Below, in pieces: positions 1 to 11,560 of a stretch of 64,000 nt of DNA. How positions within the stretch are numbered: position 1 is the first letter of the stretch; every line of letters begins with the position of its first letter. The position numbers were made by a program, and so were the translations under genes. This DNA comes from Gigaspora rosea. Taxonomy: Eukaryota; Glomeromycota; Glomeromycetes; Diversisporales; Gigasporaceae. A model generated the notes under the pieces. It was not told the DNA's origin and made no database searches. It saw only the letters and a program-made list of their open reading frames with translations. The DNA lies in assembly GCA_003550325.1 (NCBI GenBank), contig QKWP01000350.1:218679-282678 (forward strand). Direction: 5' to 3'.

Positions 1-560
1 ATTTATAAAATAAAGAAGAAAAAAAATTAAAATAAAATAACAAATAAAAAAAATATTATTTATAAAATAAAGAAGAAAAAAAAATTAAAATAAAATAACA
101 AATAGAAAAGAAAAGTAAAAAAAATAAAAATAAAATAAAAATAAAAATGATAAAAATAAAAAAAATAAAAAAACTTAAATTTATTAAATAAATAATTTAA
201 AAAAAATGAAAAACATTAAAAATTAAGTCGAAAAAAATTTAAAATAAATAAAAAAAATTAATATTAAAAAAAAAGAAATAATAAAAAAAAAATAATAAAA
301 ATGTGTTATTAAAAAAAATCAAAAACAAAAAAAAAATAACAAAAAAAAACAATAAAAAAAATCAAAAACAATAAAACAAAAAAAGATAAAAAAAATATAG
401 TACAGTACAATAAAAAAAATATACAGTAAAATAAAAAAAATCAAAAAAAATTGAATAAAAAGAAAATCAATAAAAAATTAAAAATTAAAAAATCCCCATT
501 TAACAAAAAAAAGATTAAAAAAAATCTTCGAAAAAATATTTAAAAAGAATAAAAAAAACT
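1..560. repeat. A-rich low-complexity tract
   Basis: The + strand is almost entirely A with scattered T and little G or C. The first ~58 bases are repeated nearly exactly in the next ~58 (shared ATTTATAAAATAAAGAAG start), then the pattern decays into AAAAATAAAA-type runs. No reading frame or gene signal is visible. Confidence 0.85.
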
Positions 561-607
561 AATAAAAAAATGAGCTTTTTTTGTTTATTTGTTTATTTAT
601 TTATTTA

Positions 608-655
608 TAGTAGGAATAAAAGTAAATTCTGGGAATAACCAGTTTATTCCTACTA
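608..655. repeat. Short perfect inverted repeat (mini-MITE)
   Basis: 13-bp perfect arms TAGTAGGAATAAA / TTTATTCCTACTA enclose 22 bp. The arms begin and end with TA, which suits a very small TA-targeting element. A second small palindrome (ATAATAGGC ggt GCCTATTAT) sits near 770-795. Confidence 0.5.
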
Positions 656-2029
656 TTGCATATATGCATGAATTTTAAAAAATTTGCAAAATTAAAATTT
701 TTACAAAATTTCGCTGTTTTTTTTTAAAAATTTGAAATTATTTAATAATTTTGAAAATTATCACAGATTATAATAGGCGGTGCCTATTATAATTTGTAAA
801 GATTATACTTTTTAAATATTTGCACAGATTTTTAGCAAAAAATCTGTGAAGAACTGCAAAAATCTAAATTTTAACAAGATTTTGCGCTTATTTGATAAAT
901 TTAAAGATCACTACAGATTATTAATATTTTTATTTTCCTGATAAAAGTAAAACTCTCTATGAAGAAATAACTCTCATTTGGTAAAATTGACTGTTCAAAT
1001 ATTTAATAATTAATATGTTTTGCTTTGGCAGTAGTTACTGAGACTACAAAGTTATTAAATCGAACAAATATTTGACCAGTTAATGTTTTACCAAATGTTT
1101 TCAAATTAGCTGTAATTTAGGCTAATAATATTCAAAATTTTTAATTTTAGCTGATAGTTAGATTTTTTTAAGTACAAAAAGAAACTTTCTAATGAAACTG
1201 CTAAACTCATTAAGAAACAATAATCCTAAACAAATTTTGCTATCGACCAAGCTATTTCTTAAAAAAGTTCTTTTTTGAATCTAAAAAATTAAAAAAAAAC
1301 TAATTTCGGCCAAAATTAAAGATTTTGAAAATCATTAGTCTAAATTAACAGCTATTTTCATAATTCTGGGATATCTATTAAATATTAACCAGTCAGTCAT
1401 TGCCGATTCAATATGTTTGTAGTCTCAATAAATCATGCTGAATCAGCAAATATTCTGTTGGCCAATTTTTAACCAGATGTCCTAGAATTTATGAGAACAT
1501 TTGTAATGCATATGGGTGGATTTGACTCATTGATGTGATAATCTGAGAAATAATCTACATGAATATTTTAATATAAACAAATCACGAATTTGATTAACTG
1601 GGCAATTAATTTATTATACGTGATCAATATGGTATTTGTTGTAATTGAATTCTGATTGAAAATTACTAAATAAAGAAAAAATCAGGTAGCATCCAATAAA
1701 AATCATTGATTTCATATATAATTACTGAATTATCACATGGAAATTTACTTGTGTCAAATTTCCCATATGGTAGGTCGAAGGCCAATAATCTTCAATATTC
1801 TTAATTTAGCCTGAAATTTATTTTTTTAGCTACAAAAAAGGTAATTTTTTTGACAAATAAGTTTACTCTGTGATAAAATTGGCTCAAAAACATTTTTTAT
1901 TTAATGAGTATCAGCAGTTTCATTAGTAGAATTTTGTATAATTTTGGCCTTACTATTTTTTTGTTATGCATTTTTTGTATGAAATTTAGGATAAATTTTC
2001 AGGGTTTATTGGGTAGTTTTCATTTATTA
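656..2029. other. Intergenic, nothing recognised
   Basis: AT-rich sequence with no convincing coding region, RNA gene or terminal-repeat element beyond the small palindrome near 770-795. A 67-codon frame around 1904-2107 has no recognisable content and is taken as chance. Confidence 0.5.
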
Positions 2030-2165
2030 TTAATATGTGATTATAAAGAGCTACAAAAGCTTGTTTACAAATATTTACTGTACCAAGCCATGGCTATAGT
2101 GCAATAATTTAAGCTGCAGCTGGACCAGCTTGCTAAGCTGGCTTATAGCACTATTATTGTTTTTC
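2030..2165. repeat. Dispersed repeat, copy A
   Basis: Matches 12865-12990 in the same orientation: both contain GATTATAAAGAGCTACAAAA, then AGCTTGTTTAC, then a GC-richer block of small AGCTGG palindromes. The other copy keeps CCGCGGC where this one has CCATGGC, so this copy is the more CpG-decayed. Confidence 0.6.
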
Positions 2166-2329
2166 CTGTGATCAATTTATTACTCAACCTAAATGTGTCA
2201 CACATGATCATAGAATACACATATGGGGATCTCGCCTCACTGCTCACATGGCCCACAGTTGTTCCTAGCTTTGTGCTGACAATCTTAACTATTATTACCT
2301 GATCTTAAAGCAAAAGCTTTGGCTTTGTC

Positions 2330-2604
2330 CTATGAAAAAAAATTTTAAGAAAACATGGAAGCTGAATACAGAAATATATGTAAAAATATGTAAAAAAAAA
2401 ATGTAAAATGTACACTTTGAACAGGAAAATATACTGTATTTTGAAACACAAAAAGGACATTCCATAATTTAGAAAACACAAAAAATATGGTGTGCTTTCC
2501 TGTCCAAAAATACGGAAAGTGTATATTTTACGTAATTTTTTACATATTTTTATGTATATTTCTGTGTTCAGCTTCCATATTTTTCTGAAAACTTTTTTTC
2601 ATAG
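2330..2604. mobile_element. MITE, family CTATGAAAA, copy 1
   Basis: Ends CTATGAAAAAAAATTTT...AAAACTTTTTTTCATAG. The inverted repeat continues inward through AACATGGAAGCTGAA and ATATATGTAAAAATATG on both sides, so nearly the whole element folds on itself. TA next to both tips suggests a TA target. A second copy lies at 12292-12544. Confidence 0.7.
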
Positions 2605-2683
2605 AGTTGATAAGTTTTCAATCTTATCTACACCACCTCTTAAACCACTCCGCACTCCCGGCTAGTAGCGGGTGGGCAGGTAC

Positions 2684-3768
2684 TGTTACGAGTGAATTGT
2701 AGGTTTATTAACTTATACAAGAAAAATATAAAATTTAAGTGATAAGGCAACTTGCCAGAGGCATGACAATGGTAATTTGGTAGTATTTAATTTAAATGAC
2801 TTATTAAAAGGAATTATTAAGGGAATTTTATTAAATGCATTTTATTATTTATTGGAATCCTGCAGGATGGTTTTTTAACAATAGCGAAATCTCACTGCTT
2901 TTATGACTTCTACTATCTTAAAGAATTCATGGGGCTTAGGGGTAATTAACTTAAAAGAATCTACGAAACTAATTCTAACATAGGGGCTTACAGCATAACA
3001 AGGCTTTGCTTCGCTTATCTGTTATTACAATATTTCATATTGCAGCCACTTGTAATTATATCCATCTTTTCTCTCATGTACTTGTTCCTCAGATGTTTTG
3101 AGTTTCGCATTTGTTTGTTTATTTTATTCAGCCAATAAACCTTACCCGTGAGTGTAAACTTTAGAGTTGGGCAACGAAACCGAAACTATATATAAAATCC
3201 CGAAACCTTTTCCGAAAACCCGAAACCTTTTCTGAACTCTATACCATACTGAAAGGGTTAGAATTTTAATTTTAGACTTTAAGACATAAAGTACATGATA
3301 ATTAGATTGCATTTCAGAAATGTTTTGGTTACTTTATAGTAAATGTGCATTAGTTAAACATTCTAATTTGAAGGTTTCGGAAAGGTTTCGAAAGGTTTCG
3401 GGTTTCGGGTCACAACTCTAGTAAACATTTAGCCTCAATTGCAGTGGCGTTTACTCCTTTGTAACGAGTTTATTGTGCCCGATTTTGCAGATCCCACCTT
3501 TTGCCCGTGACAGTACGAACGACAAAGCTAGACTTGCATCGAGCTAGCAGCAAAGACAAAAGAGGGAGAACAACTTCCCTAAATAGCCACTCCTTGTGAC
3601 CTCATACCAAATCACATGATTCCCCTCCCACGCAATCGTCACTAATTCCTCATACTTCCCTAATCAAACTTTACTATTCTCACGCAATTCCTTTCTCACG
3701 AATACCGTCACCAATACCTCATATTTACCGACCTGTACTACGTCATGGCCCGGGTCACAGTCTCGTGA
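2684..3768 (-). mobile_element. LTR-like fossil (solo LTR candidate) with nested MITE
   Basis: Ends TGTTACGAG (left) and CTCGTGACA (right) are near-perfect inverted copies starting TG and ending CA, as LTRs do. On the minus strand a CAATAAA signal lies inside. No matching target duplication is visible. A MITE (3164-3418) is inserted within it. No coding part is seen. It could be a different repeat type. Confidence 0.4.
3164..3418. mobile_element. MITE built of CGAAACC motifs
   Basis: TIRs GAGTTGGGCAACGAAAC / GTTTCGGGTCACAACTC flanked by TA on both sides (3162-3163, 3419-3420). The left part carries CCCGAAACC three times; the right part carries GGTTTCGG three times, i.e. the same motif on the other strand. 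The middle is plain AT-rich sequence. This is the smallest clear case of the strand-switching motif-array design. Confidence 0.7.
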
Positions 3769-4840
3769 CAAATGATGCCACGTGACTTCGTTCGGCATCC
3801 CATTTTCTATAGAAATCGTTATAAATTTTCTTTGTGCTTTCAAAATTTTAATTAAATGACTAATTTCATTTAATTATTGACGTAAATTGAGAAATGACGT
3901 TATATGCACTTCATATAATTAGTAATTTAGATGTTGATTAGATCGATTAAAATTTTCTGAGCGAATACTCATTCGAGCAAGTTTATAATGAATTAACTTT
4001 TTAAGTATCAAAATGAACGTACATACGTAATTACGCATTTTCATAGAATATTTTAGACAATTTACTCAAGCATTACAGAAAGAGAAATTGGCTGACATTT
4101 TTAGGCTGTGTGGAATAGCTTTGAATTAAGCAACGTGTCAATTTATCTCCGATAACATTTTTATTGATGTTAATGAGAGAACTTTATTATTATTTGCGAA
4201 ATTTTTTCGGTTTGATTATTTATCTCTCTCTAATTTTCATTTAAACTTCTTTTACTGCCAATTTCTAAATTTATTTTATTATTATTTCGTAATTCACACT
4301 TATTGTTCCCATTATATATTTCGATGTATTTTTTTTGATATTTTCGTACTAAATCTTAAGTCCCGAACCGTACACAAATTTATTTGTTCAATCCTACTTA
4401 AAAAAAAATTATATAACTCAAGTGTGTTTGGAAGATATTTTTATAAAATGTACTCAATATGAGATTAATTTCTTATCATTCACTTTGGCCAATATCTAAA
4501 TTGGTTTAATTTTCTCGTTTATTTTTAATTCTTTATTGGTCACATCTATTGTTATTTCGTTGCATTTCTAAATATGTTGTAAGTGGAGACAGAATTAAAG
4601 TGGATTCGGAATTTATATATTTAACCCCATTTTTGGGTTAATTTTATCATATGTCCTAATCCTAATTTAACTAGGCAATTCCAATCTACAACATATATAT
4701 CAATATGCCATACCATACCAATAATATTATTGCTATAATATGCAATTTAACTCATGGTTATCGGCTAAATTATCAATTCGTAACGGTAGATCTAATTATC
4801 CAATTTCAAATTTTAGCGCAAGTTATGATTAGAGAAACTC
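3769..4840. repeat. Upstream flank of SDR copy 1, duplicated at copy 2
   Basis: Bases about 3885-4350 align with 14700-15135 (shared AATTGAGAAATGACGT, GCGAATACTCATTCGAG, AAAATGAACGTACATACGTA). From about 4700 onward the sequence aligns with 18120 onward, up to the gene. Part of this flank (TTTATTGGTCACATCTATTG) also resembles 44120-44150 upstream of copy 3. So the gene and its upstream DNA were duplicated together. No other gene is seen. Confidence 0.65.
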
Positions 4841-4848
4841 TATAAATA
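4841..4848 (+). promoter_or_regulatory. TATA box of SDR copy 1
   Basis: TATAAATA within the block GAGAAACTCTATAAATATG, present in all three SDR copies at the same distance (55-56 bp) from the start codon position. Confidence 0.6.
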
Positions 4849-4895
4849 TGCCTTTCTTTGCGCTCCTTACGCTCAATGGATTTACAAACAAAAAA

Positions 4896-6279
4896 ATGAT
4901 ACAACTGTTATTACCCACCCTAAAGAAATAAATTTAATAGCTGCTGTTACCCACCCTAAAGAAAAACATTTTACTTTTGATAAAATTCCTGATCTGACTG
5001 GAAAAGTAATTAGATCATTATTTTCATCAAATTAATTGAAATATAAAATATAAAATATCGGCTTATTAAATTTTTTTATTTATCTATTACTCTAGGTTGC
5101 AGTCGTTACGGGAGGAAATGCTGGGATAGGTTATATTACTTGTAGAGAATTGGCCAGAAAAAATGCAAATGTGTTCCTGTTAGGTCGTAATATCGAGAAA
5201 GGACAGGATGCCGTTGAAAAACTCAAATCCGAAACTGGAAATCAAAATGCTGAATTTCTATATTTGAATTTAAAAAGCTTGAAATCTGTTAAAGAATGTG
5301 CTGAAAATTTCTTGGCAAAAAATTTACCATTACACATTCTGTAAGTTCTATTATTATATTTATTATACAATAGCTTATAAGCTACGAAAATTTATCACAT
5401 TGATTATTGTTTGATTATTTTTATCAGAATTAATAATGCAGGAATCACAACAAAGTAAATATTAATGGTTAAATTATAATTTCTTTCTACTTGTGACTAT
5501 AAGAAAATTTGGAATAAATAAGTTATTATAATCAATAGAACATTTTCACTTACTGATGATGGAATTCAAGCGGAATTTGGAGTAAATCATGTCGGACACT
5601 TTGTAAATAAATAAATAAGTAAAAAAAATTTTTTATTAAATAATAATTAAATCAAAAATTCATAATAACAGATTTTTGTTTGTGTTGTTAGCTTTTCACT
5701 AAGTCATTATTGCCAAAAATTAAAGCCTCACAGCAAGCACGTATAGTGAATGTTAGCAGTCGTAATCATTTCTTTGTTGAGGGTGGAATTGAATTCGAAA
5801 AATTAAGTGATCCAGATGCACTGGACGCAACGCAACGTTATTCTCTATCAAAACTTGCCAATATTTTATTTACTAACGAATTAAACAAACGATATCTTGA
5901 AGAACGAATATATGCTACTTCTCTTCATCCAGGTATAATAAAATTTTTTAAAAAATTTACTATATGAATTAACCAACTTATATTATTTATTATTTTATTG
6001 TTTATTTAGGACTCGTAGATACTCAAATGTCAAGAAAAAATGATTTATCTGCGTCAGAAACTTTTTTATCTTCTTCAATCTCAACTGAGGATGGAGCTAT
6101 TACTACTTTATACTGTGCTACTAGTCCAGAAATCGAAGAGAAAAATTATCGTGGAAGGTATTTTGATCCATTCGGTATAGAAGGTGAAAAACTCTTCATG
6201 CGCTAAAGATGATGATTTGGCTAAGAAGCTTTGGGAATTTACTGAAAATTTGATAAACGAAAAATTATCACAAGAATAA
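4896..6279 (+). pseudogene. SDR (retinol dehydrogenase-like) copy 1, decayed
   Basis: Short-chain dehydrogenase/reductase gene aligned exon by exon with copies 2 and 3. Exons: 4896-5005, 5096-5340, 5428-5454, 5539-5602, 5692-5932, 6010-6279; all introns keep GT...AG. Visible motifs: TGGNAGIG (NAD(P) binding), NNAG, VNVSS, YSLSK. Two host-gene lesions separate it from copy 2. One base is missing just after the start codon position (ATGATACAA against ATGGATACA). One base is added in the last exon (GAAAAACTCTTC against GAAAAATCTTC), giving an early stop at 6204-6206. No alternative in-frame ATG is seen in exon 1. The intact splice sites suggest recent decay; sequencing error is possible for single-base changes. 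Confidence 0.8.
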
Positions 6280-6876
6280 TTGTTTTATTTGTTAATTTAT
6301 TGCGTAATTTTAATATCAATATTCGGGTATATTTGGTAAAAATAGGGGATTTTTTCTGTTATAAATGCAATAGTTAAAATGAATTTCATGTAATTATCAT
6401 TAAATAATGGATACCCAATAAATTAATCTTATACTACTAAACTCAGCTGTAAGTTTGTCTGTCTGCTATTATTATTTTGATTGGTCATCTTCAAAAAACG
6501 TGAATTGAGTGTGGGAAAAACTTAAAAATATGATGATAATAACAATTCGCCTGTCTGTCTTATCATTATTTTTAATACAAGGAACGTAAGTGTATGGTTT
6601 TACTGGCATCTAAATCGAAGCCAAAATCTTAAAGCTGATTGGTGTACATTTTTCTCATGATCATTAACTGTTTTATGTAACATAAAATTTCTAATTTTAG
6701 AAGGAGGTTAAAGCGAAGTGAAATTTAGTTAGGAGGTTTATATATTTATATCAAGAATGCGGCGGTTTATGCAGCATGTAGATCATGTATTAACCTCCAC
6801 TCTAACAATTTCATGTATAAAACTTATCGTAAATTGGTCATAAGATTATATATATTGCAAAAATTCGTTCTTCCTT
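6280..6876. other. 3' flank of SDR copy 1
   Basis: 6280-6570 aligns with the 3' flank of copy 2 (19708-19980), including CAATATTCGGGTATATTTGG and CCAATAAATTAATC, a probable polyadenylation region. It ends with one unit of the ~90-bp GGTCATCTTCAAAAAACGTG repeat, which is multiplied after copy 2. Nothing recognised in 6570-6876. Confidence 0.5.
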
Positions 6877-6933
6877 AGTAAATGATTGGCTTACATGTGC
6901 CGCGCAGCGGCACATGTAAGCCAATCATTTACT
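6877..6933. repeat. Perfect 27-bp palindrome, 3-nt loop
   Basis: Arms 6877-6903 and 6907-6933 are perfectly complementary (AGTAAATGATTGGCTTACAT...GCCGC, loop GCA). A related palindrome with GCCGCGGAGCGGC lies at 44260-44376. This is a mobile hairpin or MITE core; as RNA or ssDNA it would form a very stable stem. Confidence 0.8.
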
Positions 6934-7054
6934 TTATTGAAGTGATAATCTGATGTCATTTGTAATACTTCATTATTACGATCAAGGCTTGCCATTTAAT
7001 GTAAAATCGGGTTTAAATTTTAGCAACTTTTATTAAAAAATGATTCATAATACC

Positions 7055-7229
7055 AGTACGATCACATGAAATGTGCGAGGGATGGTTCCGTTTAACTTTT
7101 TTGATGCACTACGTTGATTTTTGAAAAATCCTTTTTGGTTGGAATAATGATTTTCATTTATTCACGATTACAGTATGATCACATGAAATGTGTGAGGGAT
7201 GGTTTAATTAATGTTTTTGGGGGCGTAGC
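7055..7229. repeat. ~115-bp tandem repeat, second unit split by a MITE
   Basis: Unit 1 (about 7055-7170) begins at GTACGATCACATGAAATGTG and ends near TTTTCATTTATTCACG. Unit 2 starts at GTATGATCACATGAAATGTG, is interrupted by the MITE at 7230-7716, and resumes at 7717-7790 (CTATGTTGATTTTCGCAGAA, TTTTCATTTATTC). Unit 1 thus shows the uninterrupted state. Confidence 0.65.
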
Positions 7230-7327
7230 CAGTGTTCGAAATTTCAGACTCAAAAACTGTTCTCATGAGAACAGCATAATAGCTATGAGTGTTCTCAACC
7301 TATTGTTTATGTTCTCATTTATGCTCA

Positions 7328-7367
<40 letters not shown>

Positions 7368-7716
7368 AAAAAAAAAAATTAAATTAACCTTTTTTCACTC
7401 AACATTACAATAACTAATGAACTAATATTCTAATATTACCTATAAAAGCATAGATAGTATCAGTTAAACATCTAAATATGCAAATACATTAGAGCATATC
7501 TTTTATCATGCTATAGTAATTACATATAAGTTCAACTAAATACATTTATTTCAATTTGATATAATAATATCATGTAGTTACTAATTACTATGAGAACATT
7601 CTTTTTATTTTACTGTTCTCAAAAAAATTTTAATAAAGAACAGTAAAAAATTTTTACTGTGCACAAATTAAAACAGTGTTCTCATGAGAACTTGAGAACA
7701 CTAATTTCGAACACTG
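7230..7716. mobile_element. hAT-type MITE with 8-bp target duplication
   Basis: Tips CAGTGTTCGAAATTT / AATTTCGAACACTG. Flanks GGCGTAGC (7222-7229) and GGCGTGGC (7717-7724) are 8-bp target duplicates with one mismatch, as in hAT elements. The inside carries GTTCTCATGAGAAC palindromes near both ends and a 50-base tract (about 7329-7378) that is all A apart from a single T. No transposase. Confidence 0.75.
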
Positions 7717-7724
7717 GGCGTGGC

Positions 7725-8071
7725 CTATGTTGATTTTCGCAGAATCCTTTTTTAGTAAAAGTAATGGTTTTCATTTATTCATTTTTGGAAGGAGTCAACA
7801 TTTTTACATATTGTCATGGGCTAAAAGTGATCTCCAAAATTAGGCGCAGTAAAACCCGTGATTAAGAACCGAAATAATAGAAATCTAAAAAGAAATCAAG
7901 AATTAAAGATTAGTTAAAAATAGGTATCAAATATAAAATATTGTTAAACATAGCCATCGTTATTATAATCATGTAATAATCATCACTGTACATCCCTTAG
8001 TTATGATGATTCTACCGTGATTAAAGATCAGTGATTCTACCGTGATCCCTTCGTGATAAAAGATTGATTTA
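7725..8071. other. Remainder of split tandem unit, then intergenic
   Basis: 7725-7790 completes the split tandem unit. 7791-8071 has no gene; it contains short repeats of GTGATT and CTACCGTGAT around 8010-8060. Confidence 0.45.
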
Positions 8072-9462
8072 TCTCCAACTCGAAATTATATATTTCGCCC
8101 AGGCGAAATTTCCGAAATAGGGCGAAATATGTTTCGATCAAAGACTTCAAATCCGATAATTCCAAAACTGGCGAAACTGGTGAAACATCCAAAACCTGGC
8201 GAAATGTCCGAAACCTGGTGAAATGTCTGAAAATTGGCGAAACCGAAACCTGGCGAAGTTCCGAAATCTAATATTAGAAATTTTATTGGAAAAATACCTA
8301 GAGCGTAGTGAAATGGAGTATGAGTTCAATTCGGGGGATGGTGTGAACAGATCCCATGAAATATTCACTTATCTGAAATATCATATATCAGTAACATGTG
8401 AATAGCGATGACGATAAATTATCATTTCCTTTTAATTTTTGCAAATCCTAAGTTTTTCCAAAATTCCCGCGCGGGATGCGTGATCCGCGCGTGATTCGTG
8501 GGATTGTTTACCAGAAATCTGTAAATTTCGGCCGGAATTATGGTATTGGCCAGAATTATCCAATTATCCCACACATACGTGAAGGATAACGCACGGGATT
8601 ACAGTATTGTGTAGTTATCTAATTAGGAAGATTTATTGATAGACACTACAATAATTTTCTTATAAGGCCATGCAAAGTTAAATTTTCGTTTTGCAAGTCG
8701 GATTTTTTTTTTTTAAAAAAAAAAACTTTGCGAGGTCTAAATTCATTCATGTTCACATCTAAGGGAATGCAAAGTTAATTCTTCAGTTTGCATAACATGG
8801 AATCAGAAAATTTTGAAATTTTGTTTTATTGGACCTATCGGGTAATTCCGGAAAAGTAAGGTCATCATCGGGTAACACCGGAGAAAAAATTAAATGGCAA
8901 AAATAGAATAATTGTCACAATAGGAATTTTAAAAAATTTTGAGTTGGCAGGTTATGCAAAATGAAAAATTAACTTCGCGTGGCCTAAATTTTCTTATATA
9001 AATTTTTTTTTAAAAACATATCTCACAATTTGGTTCTTTAATGTTGAAATAAACTGAGTTAAAGGATTAAAATACTGTAAATTTTAAATAAATTTTTAAA
9101 GTATATAAATTGTTATTTTACCTAGTATTATCTCTTCGTACTGTATGTATACTTCATATATTACTATGTTTTTGCAAGCAAATTTGCCTATGCAAAAATG
9201 TTGAAATTACAAATTACATTATGATTTATAATTCTGTATACGAGAAAAATAATAGAACAATAGAATTCCGAAAAAGTAAAAAATAAAAAAATCGAAAAAG
9301 TTTCAGAGATTTCGCCATTTCGGTTTCGCTGGGTTTCGGAGGTTTCGCCAGGTTTTAGAAGTTTCGCCCATTTCAGAAATTCAGAAATTTCAGATTTATT
9401 TCGCCTTTGGGAGCATTTCAGTTTCGCCTTCGGATTTTGAAAATGGATTTCGCCCGAAACAC
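8072..9462. mobile_element. GGCGAAA-array element, copy 1 (E1)
   Basis: The left end carries many GGCGAAA / CCGAAACCTGG motifs (8090-8270). The right end carries TTTCGCC / GGTTTCG motifs (9300-9450), i.e. the same motif on the other strand. Its tip CGCCCGAAACAC is followed by TA. A second copy in opposite orientation is E2 (51470-53059). The whole middle aligns too, including GAAATGGAGTATGAGTTCAA and the CGCGCGGGATGCG block. A MULE-type MITE (8664-8986) sits inside. No transposase reading frame seen; likely non-autonomous. Confidence 0.7.
8664..8986. mobile_element. MULE-type MITE with 11-bp target duplication
   Basis: TIRs AAGGCCATGCAAAGTTAA and TTAACTTCGCGTGGCCTA are inverted copies, with further matches (TTTTCGTTTTGC / GCAAAATGAAAA). 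The direct repeat AATTTTCTTAT flanks it exactly (8653-8663 and 8987-8997). An 11-bp duplication fits a Mutator-like element. It is nested in E1. Confidence 0.8.
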
Positions 9463-10230
9463 TATCCCCAACCCCCTTTAATTTATTAGTCTAGTGAAAA
9501 TTATAAAAGCGCTGTAGTTTTCTCTCTTGTAAATATCATATCCTACGGGATTCTGATATTCCTAATATATACATTCAATAAATTATCCGATAAATATATT
9601 TTAATAAATTAATACCGAATCACCAACGTCATGTCTCTGGCGAGTTGTTATATATAATACAAATTCATATATTTCATACATAAACTAATTAAACATACAA
9701 TTCACCCTGTAACAATATACTGTCAATTATGCAATATTATACAAACATGACGTTATTGATTATAAACTTTGAATCTAAATTTATAGTTCGTCCATTTAAA
9801 TGTTTTAATTGATTACCTGCGCATTAGACATTTTAGATCATTCAAAAAATTTAGAATTCTAGAAATCTGTAACATTTTTGATCGTCTACATGATTGGGAA
9901 TATATGGCCAGTTTGTTAATACTTAAATTGTTGCGTGCTAATATTCTATGATTACATTTATCGTAATGGTTGTCATAGATTATTACTACATTTTTGATTA
10001 ATAATGTATTGTATCTAAATCGGGTATAGAGTGAAAATCGTTGTAAATGTTAAAGTACGTAATTCATTATTAATAAAACGGGATAGTTAGTCAAGATAGT
10101 TAATATTGATCATACAATTATCAAATCTGTAATTATCACCTTTAGAGTATCGTAATAATTTCGTAAGTGAATTAATAATCAATATGTGAAAAATTGAGAT
10201 GTTACACCATTGTGACATCTTAACTATAAT
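9463..10230. other. Intergenic, no gene recognised
   Basis: AT-rich. 9500-9640 has a TATAAAA-like site and a CAATAAA signal, which could be a worn LTR or promoter remnant, but no boundaries are visible. Nothing else can be supported. Confidence 0.35.
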
Positions 10231-10559
10231 TAATGATGCCTGACGCATGACGCAACCTGCGTCATTGACGCATGACGAAACCATTTCGTCAGGCAACTTC
10301 AAATTGGCGAATTGACGAATAACGAAACCCATGACGCATGACGAAATCCATGACGCATGACGAAACCAATAATAAATAACAAAACCCATGATGATTTTGA
10401 TGAAGCATAAGACTATAATTCATTTCTTTCATAATAGAAATAAATTAGTCCATGTAAAGTTAATTTTTGTTCTTTATTATATCTTCCCAGTTTCTATCTT
10501 TTTAACATCGACCGACATTGCCTGATGGTTTGCAACAATCACTCAATAGGTGTTCTACG

Positions 10560-10850
10560 AATTGGCAGTATCATATTATTTTATTATTATGTATTATTTT
10601 ATGTATTTCTTATTTTGGCATAGTTTATGGCATAGTTGGGTGATTTTAACCCTCAACGAGGGTACCCTGCTGGTACCCTCAACGAGGGTTATAGACTCTC
10701 GGCGAGTGTATGAACCTCTCAGCGAGTGAATTAAACACCTAGCGAGTGATTAAAACTTAAGTACGAATTAAAGAGATTTGAGGGTATGGTTTCAGTCTGC
10801 AAATTAAATAACAGTTGTTCATAGCATTAGTGTTGTTATTGATGGTTCAA
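10560..10850 (+). mobile_element. LTR-like fossil fragment
   Basis: CTTATTTTGGCATAGTTTAT followed by GGCATAGTTGGGTGATT matches the minus strand of 14040-14480. Both are followed by about 100 bp of short repeated motifs (here CCTCAACGAGGGT and CTCAGCGAGTGA). It is interpreted as part of a worn LTR of an unidentified family. Ends are not clear. Confidence 0.3.
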
Positions 10851-11204
10851 GAAAATCATGTGTTCGGACAATCGATCCTATGCCAAAATTCCGGGTCGTA
10901 TGCGTCAGATCTAGGACGGCGTTTAACCTTAGCTATTAGCAGGTTCTCAGCAATGAATGGATATGATTTCATTAGCAAAATTGTTTATGATCTTGGGCAA
11001 AATCAATCAATTCCGATCCAGCCGACCATGATTCTGATGCACTCCGACGTATCCCAATCCAAAATTTGGTGACCCCCAGTATGAGTTGATCCTACGCTCC
11101 GCTGTTGCTAGTGAAATGCTAGCAATAAAAAATAATCTGTCTAGATTCGATGTAAAAGCTTCTTAATTGACAAGGGTTTCATCAAAAGCTTCATTATCTT
11201 AGGT

Positions 11205-11560
11205 AGCGCCCCACATAAAATTGATCACTCTGTAATTCTGTAATTTGACCAATCAAAATTTAGGATCAAGTGTAACGGATAATCAAAACAAATGTGTTTT
11301 GTTTTCTAAGTAAAAATACGTGTAAAATTAAGGCTAAGAAAATCGCGTTATAATTGCGGTTAGGGTTGGAAAAATATAGTGCCCATTGTGACTATTAGTA
11401 AATTTTACGAGAAACATTTTTAATTAGGGCGCAATAGATGGTTTCCTAATAAAAATTTAGAGCTATCTGTTTTTTGTAAAAAATTTTTACGTTACACCTG
11501 ATCTTAAAATTCGATCGGTTAAAATTACAGGTTGTGACCAATTTTTTTGTGTTGGAGAGC
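11205..11560. mobile_element. MITE with ~55-bp imperfect inverted repeats
   Basis: Left CCAATCAAAATTTAGGATCA is inverted at right as TGATCTTAAAATTCGATCGG; the match extends outward through TAATTT and TTGATCAC / GTGACCAATT. The GTTACACCTGATCTT inner motif is shared with elements at 36246-36573 and 61046-61442, although their tips differ. Confidence 0.65.

Noticed and set aside
2684-3768. Host gene in the less AT-rich 2640-3770 region
   Set aside because: No open frame of length; TGTYACGAG inverted ends and signals fit a worn LTR better.
7114-7368. 84-codon frame ending in a poly-Lys run
   Set aside because: Crosses a tandem unit, a target duplication and the A tract of a MITE.
10815-11072. 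85-aa frame with a possible signal peptide (MFIALVLLLMVQENHVFG)
   Set aside because: It lies in an LTR-like fossil and repeat context with no homologue recognised; the hydrophobic start alone is weak evidence.
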